A stretch of 64,000 nt of DNA from Prochlorococcus marinus XMU1412 (lineage in GTDB: Bacteria; Cyanobacteriota; Cyanobacteriia; PCC-6307; Cyanobiaceae): the NCBI RefSeq assembly GCF_017696315.1, contig NZ_JAAORJ010000004.1, positions 1 to 64,000 of the forward strand, written 5' to 3'. The notes beneath the pieces were generated by a model. That model was not told the DNA's origin and made no database searches. It worked only from the letters and a program-made list of their open reading frames with translations. Below, piece after piece: positions 30,330 through 39,306 of the stretch; the first letter of the stretch is position 1, and each line of letters starts with the position of its first letter. A program made the translations under genes and the position numbers.

Positions 30330-30581
30330 ATGGAAAGTGAAAAATCTAACAAAATTAAGGTGGTTTTATTATCTAGTATCGCTGAAGATCTAGGATGGAA
30401 TGAAAAATTTCTTATAATTGAAGGGTCTCAAATGAAGGTTTTTTCTGTATGGAATTTAATTAATTCTAATTTACCGCAAGATAATATTATCGTTTCTATT
30501 AATCAAGAAATTACAGATATGGATGCGATGATTAATCCCGATGATGAGGTGGCATTTATGCCAATGTTTACCGGTGGATAA
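30330..30581 (+). CDS. moaD: Molybdopterin synthase small subunit MoaD
   Basis: 83 residues with a ubiquitin-like fold ending MFTGG; the C-terminal Gly-Gly is the residue pair that becomes thiocarboxylated and donates sulfur to precursor Z. DEVAFMPMFTGG is typical. The last 8 bases overlap the start of moaE, the large subunit, ensuring matched expression. Confidence 0.9.
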   Translation: MESEKSNKIKVVLLSSIAEDLGWNEKFLIIEGSQMKVFSVWNLINSNLPQDNIIVSINQEITDMDAMINPDDEVAFMPMFTGG

Positions 30582-31026
30582 TTTAAGAATAAAATTTAAA
30601 ATCCTAGAAGAGACTTTTAATCCTTATAAAGAATTCGAACTTTGGGAAAAGGTAAATAAAAATTCAGCAAACTCATTTTTTATTGGGAGAGTAAGGCCCT
30701 TTGATCAATTTGGAAATGATTTAAAGAAACTAGAAATCGTTCATTATAAAGGAATGACCGAAAATTATATTAAAAGATATTTAATGAAGATTTCTGAAAA
30801 ACAGGATGATTTATGTATTTTTCTCTTGCACAGGATAGGTTTCATTTACCCTAACGAGCCTATTATTTTAATAGCAGTAAGTGCTAATCATAGAGGCATT
30901 GCAAATAAATATCTCCAAGAAATACTTGAATTTACAAAATACAAAGTTCCTTTTTGGAAAAAAGAATGGACTTTCAAAGGATCCTCATGGGTAAAAAAGA
31001 ATACTGACTTAGGCTTTGAATTATAA
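30574..31026 (+). CDS. moaE: Molybdopterin synthase large subunit MoaE
   Basis: GTG start at 30574 within the moaD end gives 150 residues; a longer open frame to 30541 lacks family likeness. Conserved blocks: FFIGRVRPFD, LEIVHYKGM, LLHRIGFIYPNEPIILIAVS, HRGIA and PFWKKEWT, where the Lys pair binds substrate. Forms the heterotetramer with MoaD that inserts two sulfurs into precursor Z. The 3' end overlaps moeA on the other strand by 6 bases. Confidence 0.9.
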   Translation: MDNLRIKFKILEETFNPYKEFELWEKVNKNSANSFFIGRVRPFDQFGNDLKKLEIVHYKGMTENYIKRYLMKISEKQDDLCIFLLHRIGFIYPNEPIILIAVSANHRGIANKYLQEILEFTKYKVPFWKKEWTFKGSSWVKKNTDLGFEL

Positions 31027-32283
31027 AAAATTATTTTTTAAAAGTTGTGCCCATAATAAATTTCCTTTTTGACAAAACTCAATTTCAGAAGGTATTTCTA
31101 TTAATAAATCTGAATTAGATATTGAACTAATCTTTGATGAGGATTGTTCTTCAGAAATATCTGCAATTAATTCACCTTCTTCATTAACGATAAGTTTTCC
31201 TCTAAGCAATTCGGGTCTCCCTTTTCTTCTTTTCAAATCAGAATTCAGCTTAACCTTAATCCTAAGAGGGAATTCAATATTAGTAATTCCTTCAAGTTTC
31301 TGAAGTGCGGGCCAAACAAGTTGGATAAAAGTAATAGCTGCTGAAACGGGATTCCCAGGTAATCCAAAATAGGGAATTTTTTTGTTTATCAATCCAAAAG
31401 CAAAGGGTTTTCCTGGCTTTAAAAATAGTTTCCAAAATTTAATCTCTCCTATCTCGTTAATAATATCTTTTAAAAAATCTTTTTTACCCACTGATATCCC
31501 ACCAACTGAAATAACCACATCATTAAATTCAGAAATATTACTAAGAGAATTTTTAATATTTTGATAATTATCTTTTTCTAAATGCATTTCATTAATTTCA
31601 AATCCAAGATTTTTTGCGATTGATTTTATCAAGATACTATTACTTTCCCATATTTCACCAGTCTTTCTTGCAGTTCCTGATTTGATAAGTTCATCTCCAG
31701 TAATTAGTAAACCTAATTTAGAAACTTTACTAACTTTTATAGTTTTTATCCCACAACTTGCTAATTTACTTAAAATCCCAGGTGTAATCTTTACCCCCTT
31801 CTTGATTAATATTTCACCTTTAAATACTTGATCATTTTTTTCTCTAATCCAAGAGTTATTAGATGATGTTTCTTTTTTAAAAATATACTCATTTCCGTTT
31901 AAAAATTCTAAAGAAACTTGTTCTTGAGCTATCACAGAAAAACAATTATCTGGAACAAATGAACCTGTGCTAATAGTTACAGCTTCACCTTTTTTAAGAA
32001 GATCATTAAATGGCTTTCCGGGAAAAGACTCTCCTACAATTTTCCATTTATTCCCTTTAGTTGATTCTCCTAACGCATATCCATCCATAACTGATGATCT
32101 ATAACCTGGCATGTCTTCCTCAGATAAGATTTCCTCCATAGAAACTTTTCCAAGTGCTTCGTCTAAATTGATCTCTTCCTTATGTAAAATTTCATTATTC
32201 GCTATTAAAGTATCTATCTCATCCAAGATTTTTTTAATAGCATCGTTTAAATAAAGACCCTGATTATTGATATCAATTCCCAT
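31021..32283 (-). CDS. moeA: Molybdopterin molybdenumtransferase MoeA
   Basis: 420 residues. N-terminal block MPGYRSSVMDGYAL, middle beta domain (GEILIKKGVKITPGILSKLA), then the MogA-like domain with VVISVGGISVGKKDFLKD and LKPGKPFAFGLINKKIPYFG, LPGNPVSAAI. MoeA inserts molybdate into adenylated molybdopterin. Full length. Downstream of moaC on the same strand with 12 bases between, so a moaC-moeA unit. Confidence 0.9.
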   Translation of the reverse strand: MGIDINNQGLYLNDAIKKILDEIDTLIANNEILHKEEINLDEALGKVSMEEILSEEDMPGYRSSVMDGYALGESTKGNKWKIVGESFPGKPFNDLLKKGEAVTISTGSFVPDNCFSVIAQEQVSLEFLNGNEYIFKKETSSNNSWIREKNDQVFKGEILIKKGVKITPGILSKLASCGIKTIKVSKVSKLGLLITGDELIKSGTARKTGEIWESNSILIKSIAKNLGFEINEMHLEKDNYQNIKNSLSNISEFNDVVISVGGISVGKKDFLKDIINEIGEIKFWKLFLKPGKPFAFGLINKKIPYFGLPGNPVSAAITFIQLVWPALQKLEGITNIEFPLRIKVKLNSDLKRRKGRPELLRGKLIVNEEGELIADISEEQSSSKISSISNSDLLIEIPSEIEFCQKGNLLWAQLLKNNFL

Positions 32284-32295
32284 TATTGTGAGTAC

Positions 32296-32781
32296 TTAAC
32301 TTCTTTTTAATATTCCATTTTTACCACCTTTTTTTTCTAAAAGGCGAATATTATCAATAGTCATAAAAGGATCTAAAGCTTTGAGCATGTCATATAGAGT
32401 GAGAAGTCCAATTGAAACTGATGTAAGAGCCTCCATCTCAACGCCTGTTTTAGAATGAGATTTGCAAAAAGCAATAATTTTAATTGCTTTCATTGATTCA
32501 CAAATTTCAAAATCAATTGTGATTTTATTCAATGATAAATTATGACAGAGAGGAATAAGTTCTGAGGTTTTTTTTGCACCATTTATTGCAGAAAATCTAG
32601 CCGCTGCAAAAATATCACCTTTTTTAATTTTTTCATTTTTTATTTTTTCTAATATTTCTTTGTTTAAATTAATATATCCTTCTGCTAAAGCCTCTCTTTT
32701 AGTTTCTACTTTATCTGAAATATCAACTATGTTCATTTCTCCCCTTTCATTAATATGAGTTAAAGATTTATCCATTTCCAT
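32296..32781 (-). CDS. moaC: Cyclic pyranopterin monophosphate synthase MoaC
   Basis: 161 residues (ATG 32781 or 32775). Family blocks: LTHINERGEMNIVDISDKVE, KGDIFAAARFSAINGAKKT, LIPLCHNLSL, FCKSHSKTGVEMEALTSVSI and YDMLKALD. With MoaA it converts GTP to precursor Z. Leads the moaC-moeA minus-strand unit. Confidence 0.92.
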   Translation of the reverse strand: MEMDKSLTHINERGEMNIVDISDKVETKREALAEGYINLNKEILEKIKNEKIKKGDIFAAARFSAINGAKKTSELIPLCHNLSLNKITIDFEICESMKAIKIIAFCKSHSKTGVEMEALTSVSIGLLTLYDMLKALDPFMTIDNIRLLEKKGGKNGILKRS

Positions 32782-32882
32782 TTAGCAATTTATTCAATAA
32801 TACAAAAAATAAAATTTTTAATAAAGCTAATATCAATTTTTTATACTTAGCATTAATTTATTAATAAAATATCAATTTAGTT

Positions 32883-33344
32883 TTGGTTAACAAACAATCA
32901 AATCATTATTTTAATTTCGAGGATGATTTTATTAAAGACTTAAGATGCATTCCTTTATGTGTAAGAAGGAAACTTGATTTGATTGGAATAAAATTAAAAC
33001 TTACTCATTGGCAAGATTTTAATTTAATTGAAAAAAATAAGATAGTAGATTGGCCAGATTCAAAAAACGATCTCATTGATTTAAAAACTTTTTTAAAAGA
33101 AATTACATCTAATTCAAAATATGGAGAAGCAAAAGAAATAGAAATTTCAATTAATCAACCTTGGCAAAATAAAAATAAAGTTCCTGACCAAGTTTTAAAA
33201 TCTGCACTAGCAAGGGGAATTAATATTTCAGTTGAAAAATGGAGAAATTTAAGCGAATTAGATAGATTTGCTTTTTGCAAATTAGTTAGACCAAGTCATG
33301 AACACAACAATTTGGATAGAGCATTTGATGAGATTCTGAAATAA
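32883..33344 (+). CDS. Nitrate reductase-associated protein
   Basis: 153 residues with a TTG start. FNFEDDFIKDLRCIPLCVRR then KLDLIGIKLKLTHWQDF is the hallmark of the cyanobacterial nitrate-reductase-associated family. It probably aids NarB maturation or activity; the mechanism is unknown. Convergent with narB, with 9 bases between stops, and divergent from moaC. Confidence 0.8.
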   Translation: MVNKQSNHYFNFEDDFIKDLRCIPLCVRRKLDLIGIKLKLTHWQDFNLIEKNKIVDWPDSKNDLIDLKTFLKEITSNSKYGEAKEIEISINQPWQNKNKVPDQVLKSALARGINISVEKWRNLSELDRFAFCKLVRPSHEHNNLDRAFDEILK

Positions 33345-33353
33345 GATTATTGC

Positions 33354-35465
33354 CTAGTTTGGAACAATTATTACTGAGCATGCTTTTAATTCTGGTTGTT
33401 TTGATATCGGGCATGACTTTTCATGCATCAAGGAGTTTACTTCACACATATTTTTTTGACTAAAACCCCAATGCATTGGTAAAAAAACTGTACCTACTTT
33501 AATTTTGTCAGTAATCTGAACTTTTGCTTGAACTTCCCCTCTTTTGGATTTAATTTTTACTATTTCATCATTTTTGATTTTTAAAGATAAAGCATCTTTA
33601 GAATTAATTTCCAATAACGGTTCTGGATTATTTTTTGTAAGTTTTTGAACTTTAGAAGTTCTTGTCATTGTATGCCATTGACTTAGATATCTTCCAATTG
33701 TCAAAATTAGTGGGTACTCATCTGAAGGGGGTTCAGCCAACCCAATAGGATCATCAATACAAAAATTTGCTTTTCCAGTCACAGTTGGGAAATAACCATC
33801 TTCATATAATCTTTTTGAAGATGTACTAGGTACGCTGCCTTTAGGATAAGGCCATTGTTGAGGACCATGATTTTTTAATAATTGATATGATAATCCGCTC
33901 ATATCGCATAATCTTTTTGTAGTAGTTTTTAAAAATTCATCATAAACTTCCGATGAAGATTCATATTCAAATTGTTTGAAATAGCCTATCTTCTGTCCTA
34001 ATTCAGCAAATATTTGCCAATCTGGTTTTGAATTTTTATTCGATTCTCTGAAAGATGGGCAAAGGGTTACTCTTCTTTCTGAATTTGTCATAACACCATC
34101 TTTTTCGCTCCATTGAGCTGCAGGCAATACTAGATGAGCATATTTAATTGATTCACTTTGTTCATAAGATTCGTTGAGGATAATTAAAGGACATTTTAAA
34201 AGTGCTTTTTTTACAAAGTTTAAATTAGGCATGCTAACCAAAGGGTTCGTAGCTGCAATCCACCAAATTTTCACAGATCCTTTTTTTATAGCTTCTATTT
34301 GTTCAAATGCAGATAGACCCTGTTTTGCAGATATCTTTCCCTCAGGGAACCCCCATATTTTTTCAATTTCATTCCTATCTATTTTATTTTTTACGAACCT
34401 ATATCCTGGAAGAAGGTGCGATAGTCCTCCTGCTTCTCTTCCACCCATAGCGTTTGGTTGGCCAGTTAAGGAAAAAGGGCCAGAACCTTCTTTGCCTATT
34501 TGGCCGGTCATTAAATGAATATTTATTAGCCCATTTACTGCTGCTGTACCCTCTTGCCTTTGATTCAAACCCATCGACCAAAGACTTAGAACATTTTTGC
34601 TTTCTCCCCATAATTTTGCAATATCAATAATTGTTTTCTCGGATATATTGCAAATTTCACTTATTTTTTTTAAATCCCATTTTTGTATATGTTTTACAAA
34701 ATCAAAATAGCTTTCGGTCGACTTATCAATGAAATTTTGATCAGTTAATTGATTCTTATAAAGATAATTCGCAATCCCAATAAATAAAAATAGATCTGTT
34801 CCAGAAGAAATTTGTAAGTAAAAATCTGCTATGGATGAAGTTTCAGTTTCTCTTGGATCAATTACTATTACTTTTAAATTATCATTTACATTTCTTTTAC
34901 GTTTTTTAATTCGATCAAAAAGAACGGGATGACATTCTGCAGTATTTGTCCCTATTAATAAAATTAAAGAGCAATGATCAATATCTTCATAACAACAAGG
35001 TGGGCCATCAGAGCCGAAACTTCTGTTATATCCAGCTACTGCTGAGCTCATACATAGTCTTGAATTAGCATCAAAATTATTTGTGCCTATTGCTCCCTTG
35101 AGAAGCTTTTGGGCTACGTAATAATCTTCAGTATGAAATTGACCTGAGCCATACATAGCTATTGAATCAGGTCCATAATTTTTTATAGAACTCAAAATAT
35201 TCTCTTTCAGAATTTCGTATGATTCGTCCCAGGAAATTTCTTTAAATTCTTCATTTAAATTTTCCCTATAAAGTGGTTCTTTTAATCTCCCGTCTTTTAA
35301 AGTCTCACATACTGTTGCTCCTTTTACGCACAATTTACCTTGAGTTGAAGGACTATCCCTATCTCCACTTACTAACCATTTATCATCAGAAACCGAACTT
35401 TTAGGCTTCATTTTTAAACCACAGCCAACACCGCAATATGGGCATTGACTTTTAGTAAAATTCAT
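33354..35465 (-). CDS. narB: Ferredoxin-nitrate reductase
   Basis: 703 residues of the molybdopterin oxidoreductase family. N-terminal 4Fe-4S ligands C8, C11, C15 and C46 (CPYCGVGCGL, GKLCVKGA). Mo-bis-MGD binding blocks include FDANSRLCMSSAVAGYNRSF with the Cys ligand, LIGTNTAECHP, and the C-terminal MHWGF region. Reduces nitrate to nitrite using reduced ferredoxin in the cytoplasm. Length is normal. It lies 35 bases downstream of the permease gene on the same strand and shares its promoter. Confidence 0.95.
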   Translation of the reverse strand: MNFTKSQCPYCGVGCGLKMKPKSSVSDDKWLVSGDRDSPSTQGKLCVKGATVCETLKDGRLKEPLYRENLNEEFKEISWDESYEILKENILSSIKNYGPDSIAMYGSGQFHTEDYYVAQKLLKGAIGTNNFDANSRLCMSSAVAGYNRSFGSDGPPCCYEDIDHCSLILLIGTNTAECHPVLFDRIKKRKRNVNDNLKVIVIDPRETETSSIADFYLQISSGTDLFLFIGIANYLYKNQLTDQNFIDKSTESYFDFVKHIQKWDLKKISEICNISEKTIIDIAKLWGESKNVLSLWSMGLNQRQEGTAAVNGLINIHLMTGQIGKEGSGPFSLTGQPNAMGGREAGGLSHLLPGYRFVKNKIDRNEIEKIWGFPEGKISAKQGLSAFEQIEAIKKGSVKIWWIAATNPLVSMPNLNFVKKALLKCPLIILNESYEQSESIKYAHLVLPAAQWSEKDGVMTNSERRVTLCPSFRESNKNSKPDWQIFAELGQKIGYFKQFEYESSSEVYDEFLKTTTKRLCDMSGLSYQLLKNHGPQQWPYPKGSVPSTSSKRLYEDGYFPTVTGKANFCIDDPIGLAEPPSDEYPLILTIGRYLSQWHTMTRTSKVQKLTKNNPEPLLEINSKDALSLKIKNDEIVKIKSKRGEVQAKVQITDKIKVGTVFLPMHWGFSQKNMCEVNSLMHEKSCPISKQPELKACSVIIVPN

Positions 35466-35500
35466 AAAATTTCTTTTATAAATATCTAAATAGTTATTGG

Positions 35501-37054
35501 TTAAACATAATTTTCAGCTTTTTCGCCTTCATAAGCATCCGCGAATGATCCTTGAGGTTCCTTTAAAAAGAAATAACAGAAGAATCCAACTATTAATCCT
35601 GCTATACCTAAAACTTGGAAGAAGGCACTATTTGAAGCAGCAATTATTTCTGGAGAAGGATCTTTACCTCCACCCATCCATAAAGGTAAAAGGCTATAAA
35701 TATTTAAATAAGTTACCGCACCAACATTTCCATAAGCCCCAACCAATCCAGCTATTTGTCCTGTAACTCTTTTTTTAACTAAGGGTACTAAAGCAAAAGT
35801 TGAACCTTCTCCAGATTGTACAAAAAATGAACAAAGCATCGTTAAAAATACAGCCATAAGAATTCCTGCTGATCCTGTAAAAGTTCCAGGTTTTATTAAA
35901 GACATCAATAGATATCCAAACCCTAATCCCATAGTTAGGAATCCCATTGTATTTTTTCTATTGCCTGTTCTGTCAGATATCAATCCTCCGGCAGGTCTAG
36001 CTATTAAATTCACAAATGCATAACATGATGCAAGAATTCCGGCTACAGCTTTAGGTAAATCAAATGTAAATTCAAAGAAACTAGGAAGCATTGAAACTAC
36101 TGCCAATTCTGATCCAAAATTTACGATGTAAGTTAATTCCAAGATCGCTACTTGTTTGAATTCATATCTATCTTCTTTAGGGTAAATTTTAGTTCCATTT
36201 AATAATTCAATATTCGTTCTTATAATTCCCCAAGTTTGGAAAATAAACCAAGCTAAAACTGCGATTAAGGCTATTGGATAAGTAGATGAAGTAAGGAAAC
36301 CTACTTTTTGAAGTCTCCAACATAGGACTGAAAGAATTGCTGCGAATGGGACATTCATTCCAATTAAACCCCAGAAATCTCTTATACTCGTCACTTCTAA
36401 ACCAGCTGTTTTTGCAGGCCTTTGATAAGGTTTTCCTGGAGGTGTATCAGTCACACTAAAGAAATAAATAATTCCATAAACGAAAGAAATAATTCCTGTA
36501 AGAGCTATAGCCCCCCTCCAATTAAGTACAGCTCCAGTAGGTAACTCAAACCCTCCTGAAAAAGACAAGAATCCAGCTACGGCAACAAGAGAAAGAGCGG
36601 AAAAAGCAGATCCAAAATTTCCCCATCCTCCATATATTCCCTCAGCCAAACCAATTTCTTTCGGAGGGAACCACTCAGAGACCATTCTTATTCCGATAAC
36701 AAAACCTGCTCCTACTATTGATAAAAGCAATCTCGCAATAACAAGTTGATTGAAGTCTTGAGCACTAGCAAATAATAAACATGGCACGACAGAAAATATC
36801 AAAATTGTTGAGTAAGTTTTTCTTGGGCCAAATTTATCCAATAACATTCCAATCAAAACTCTTGCAGGGATAGTCAAAGCGACATTACATATTGCTACTG
36901 TTCTAATTTGAGCAACAGATAAACCTAAATCGGCTTTAACAGTAGTTGCAAGAGGTGCGAGGTTAAACCAAACAACAAAAGTAAGGAAAAAGGCAAACCA
37001 GGTGAGGTGAAGAGTTCTATATCTGCCATTTAAAGACCAAACGTCACTTAACAT
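35501..37054 (-). CDS. nrtP: Nitrate/nitrite MFS permease (NrtP/NapA type)
   Basis: 517 residues, 12 membrane helices. Nitrate porter signature segments: FVVWFNLAPLATTVKADLGL, VGAGFVIGIRMVSEWFPPKE, LAEGIYGGWGNFGSAFSALS and the C-terminal half GQIAGLVGAYGNVGAVTYL. A high-affinity nitrate and nitrite transporter in the plasma membrane, called napA or nrtP in marine cyanobacteria. A perfect NtcA box lies 57 bases upstream. First gene of the nrtP-narB operon. Confidence 0.93.
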   Translation of the reverse strand: MLSDVWSLNGRYRTLHLTWFAFFLTFVVWFNLAPLATTVKADLGLSVAQIRTVAICNVALTIPARVLIGMLLDKFGPRKTYSTILIFSVVPCLLFASAQDFNQLVIARLLLSIVGAGFVIGIRMVSEWFPPKEIGLAEGIYGGWGNFGSAFSALSLVAVAGFLSFSGGFELPTGAVLNWRGAIALTGIISFVYGIIYFFSVTDTPPGKPYQRPAKTAGLEVTSIRDFWGLIGMNVPFAAILSVLCWRLQKVGFLTSSTYPIALIAVLAWFIFQTWGIIRTNIELLNGTKIYPKEDRYEFKQVAILELTYIVNFGSELAVVSMLPSFFEFTFDLPKAVAGILASCYAFVNLIARPAGGLISDRTGNRKNTMGFLTMGLGFGYLLMSLIKPGTFTGSAGILMAVFLTMLCSFFVQSGEGSTFALVPLVKKRVTGQIAGLVGAYGNVGAVTYLNIYSLLPLWMGGGKDPSPEIIAASNSAFFQVLGIAGLIVGFFCYFFLKEPQGSFADAYEGEKAENYV

Positions 37055-37111
37055 GAAAATTTTTCGAGATTAATTTTTAAGCAATTTATATTTCGATCAA
37101 TGCATTCATTT

Positions 37112-37125
37112 GTATTATTTAATAC
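37112..37125 (-). promoter_or_regulatory. NtcA box of the nrtP-narB operon
   Basis: GTA-TTATTTAA-TAC, a perfect GTA-N8-TAC. On the minus strand it is followed 21 to 23 bases later by TATAAATT (complement of about 37083-37090), a good -10 of TA-N3-T form. This is the classical NtcA-activated promoter layout, upstream of the nitrate permease start at 37054. Confidence 0.8.
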
Positions 37126-37225
37126 GAAATTTAGTTTTTAAGAAATGCAACTTTTTTAAAAGGCTAGAATTAATAGTCAGCACTAATAAAATCAAAATTG
37201 GGGAAAATTAGTAATCTGATTATTG

Positions 37226-37239
37226 GTATTATCCGATAC
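37226..37239 (+). promoter_or_regulatory. NtcA box upstream of mobA-moaA
   Basis: GTA-TTATCCGA-TAC, a second perfect GTA-N8-TAC, 33 bases before the mobA start. A -10 at the usual 22-base distance (about 37258-37266, AATATTGCC) is weak and would leave almost no leader. The site may serve mobA or act jointly with the 37112 box on the divergent promoter. Confidence 0.65.
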
Positions 37240-37272
37240 ATAAAGTACTCGTGGAAAAATATTGCCTAAGTT

Positions 37273-37878
37273 ATGGAAATAAAACTTAAAAAATTTAAAG
37301 CATTCATTTTGGCTGGTGGCAAGAGTTCAAGGATGGGATCTGATAAAGCACTAATTAAACATCATGAAGGAGGAAATTGGCTGACTCACAAAATAAAAAT
37401 ATTAAATAACCTTAATTTAGAGACTTTTGTAATAACAAATTATACTTCTCATCTAAAGGAAGTTGATAAAAGCAATAATGTTGAGTTTATTTCAGATGCC
37501 CAACCCTTTGATGGACCATTAACTTGTTTAGAACAAATTTTTTCATCTTTTAAAAAAACTACTAAAAATATCCTAATTGTCCCAGTCGATATGCCTAATT
37601 TGAATACAAAATTAATTTATTCACTTTTTAAATCATGGGAAGAAAATCAAAATTTTGCGTTAATATCCCATGATGGAATTTTTGCACAACCATTATTCGG
37701 AATTTATCCCATCAATGAAGAAAATCATTTTAAATTAAAAAAAAAGTTATCCTCTGGGAAGAAAAATTTTCTCGGATGGGTTGATCAAATTCCCCATAGA
37801 TATTTCTATGCAAAAAATGGAGATTTAATTAATATAAATTCCAAGAGAGAATTCTTAAATATGAATAATGGGATTTAA
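37273..37878 (+). CDS. mobA: Molybdenum cofactor guanylyltransferase MobA
   Basis: 201 residues. N-terminal nucleotide-binding motif AFILAGGKSSRMGSDKALIK, then VPVDMPNLN and a conserved FAQPLFGIYP region. Adds GMP to molybdopterin to form the MGD cofactor used by NarB. The end overlaps moaA by 11 bases. Confidence 0.88.
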   Translation: MEIKLKKFKAFILAGGKSSRMGSDKALIKHHEGGNWLTHKIKILNNLNLETFVITNYTSHLKEVDKSNNVEFISDAQPFDGPLTCLEQIFSSFKKTTKNILIVPVDMPNLNTKLIYSLFKSWEENQNFALISHDGIFAQPLFGIYPINEENHFKLKKKLSSGKKNFLGWVDQIPHRYFYAKNGDLININSKREFLNMNNGI

Positions 37879-38929
37879 GCAATTGGAGGATAATAGAAAA
37901 AGAAAGTTAAAAGTTTTAAGGTTATCTCTTAAACAAAATTGCAATTTTTCGTGTATTTACTGTAAGCCTGAGAACTATAGTTTGGATGTTTTAAATATTG
38001 AACAATTTAAAAAGTTAATTTTAGTCAGTTGTCGATTAGGGGTAAATTCTTTAAGAATCACTGGAGGAGAACCTTTATTGAGTTCTCAATTAGATGAACT
38101 TCTTTATGAAATTAAATCGCAAAGATTAGAAGAATCAAATCCAGTAGCTAATTTACAGGATATTTCTCTAACCACAAATGGATATTTGCTCTCTAAGAAA
38201 AAAGCTAATGAGCTTTTTAAAAATGGTTTAGACCGCATAACAGTAAGTTTAGATGCGATTGATCCTGATATTTTTTCAAACATGATTGGAGAGGAAAATA
38301 AAATTATTGGCAAAGAAAAATTATTTACTGTCCTTGAAGGAATAGATCACGCAATTAATGCTGGATTTAATCCAAAGGCGGGGAAATTAAAAATAAATGC
38401 AGTTATAAAAAAAGAGATTAATGATAATCAAATTTTTGAATTAGTTGATTTTGCAAAAAAAAGGTCTATAGAAATTCGTTTCATTGAGTATATGGACGTA
38501 GGGATATCTAATAATTGGCAGCCATCAGATGTTTTTTTCTCTGAAAGAATTATTAGGTTATTAAAGAAGAAACATCGATTAAAAGACTACGGAAGAAAGG
38601 AGGGACAAACTGCCAATAGATGGTACATGAGTGATTCAAATAGTTTTGTTAGTACAATTTCTTCAATCAGTAATCCTTTTTGTTCAGACTGTAATAGATT
38701 GAGGATAACTAGCGATGGTTATGCTTATACATGTCTTTTTTCTAATGAAGGTATAAATCTAAACCCATGGTTGTCTCTACCAATTAATCTCCATGAATTG
38801 GAAAATAAAATCAAGAGCATTTGGGAAGCTAGAGAAGATAACTATAGTGAAGATCGATTTAAAGTATTAGAGAAAACAACTGACAAAAATCAAAAAATTC
38901 ATCCATCAATGTCATATCTTGGGGGATAA
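37868..38929 (+). CDS. moaA: GTP 3',8-cyclase MoaA (radical SAM)
   Basis: 353 residues. Radical SAM cluster ligands C25, C29, C32 (CNFSCIYC); SAM-binding RITGGEPLL; second 4Fe-4S ligands C272, C275, C289 (FCSDCNRLRITSDG, TC). Catalyses the first step of molybdopterin synthesis with MoaC. Ends MSYLGG, the C-terminal GG needed for catalysis in MoaA. Overlaps mobA, implying coupling. Confidence 0.92.
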   Translation: MGFKQLEDNRKRKLKVLRLSLKQNCNFSCIYCKPENYSLDVLNIEQFKKLILVSCRLGVNSLRITGGEPLLSSQLDELLYEIKSQRLEESNPVANLQDISLTTNGYLLSKKKANELFKNGLDRITVSLDAIDPDIFSNMIGEENKIIGKEKLFTVLEGIDHAINAGFNPKAGKLKINAVIKKEINDNQIFELVDFAKKRSIEIRFIEYMDVGISNNWQPSDVFFSERIIRLLKKKHRLKDYGRKEGQTANRWYMSDSNSFVSTISSISNPFCSDCNRLRITSDGYAYTCLFSNEGINLNPWLSLPINLHELENKIKSIWEAREDNYSEDRFKVLEKTTDKNQKIHPSMSYLGG

Positions 38930-39004
38930 AAAATTATTTAGTATAAATAACAACATCATATATTCTTAATTCGAGGGAAATTATCTTCAAATTTATATTC
39001 TTGG

Positions 39005-39145
39005 ATGCGTTTAGCGATCTTACTTGGTTTTATTTTTGGGGTAACTCACGGAACTGTTGTTTCCGAAAGTTATTCTGCAAACAATTATGAAAATAATCAA
39101 TTATTTTTTACTCAAAAAAATTCAAATATATTTTCATCACTTTAA
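39005..39145 (+). CDS. Small exported or membrane protein, 46 aa
   Basis: MRLAILLGFIFGVTHGTVVS looks like a signal peptide or anchor, then a polar Asn/Ser-rich tail (YENNQLFFTQKNSN). Located 75 bases after moaA. Unrecognised; the N-terminus is the main evidence. Confidence 0.4.
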   Translation: MRLAILLGFIFGVTHGTVVSESYSANNYENNQLFFTQKNSNIFSSL

Positions 39146-39222
39146 AATTTAATTTCTTATTTTTTAATAAGTTTTTGTATTGCCATTAACATCTTGTAAA
39201 TTAAATTATACTTATAGTTAAA

Positions 39223-39306
39223 ATGTAGCGTAGACTACATAAACGTTCATCTCGTTTAACGAGCCGCATTAAGATTGAAGCCAAGGAACGGGGACTTCAG
39301 TCAAAA
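39223..39306 (+). promoter_or_regulatory. Palindrome and structured leader before the 39307 gene
   Basis: ATGTAG-CGTAGA-CTACAT (39223-39240) is a perfect 6-6-6 inverted repeat. It is followed by AACG..CGTTTAACGAG and GAAGCC...GGGGACTTC elements that can fold. The stretch has higher GC than its surroundings and may be an operator plus a regulatory 5' leader. Confidence 0.4.

Noticed and set aside
34174-34611. Open frames overlapping narB in other frames
   Set aside because: narB is intact and conserved across this region; these are shadow frames.
35497-35766. Open frame antisense to the nitrate permease end
   Set aside because: It lies fully inside a well-supported membrane protein gene and its composition mirrors the complementary strand.
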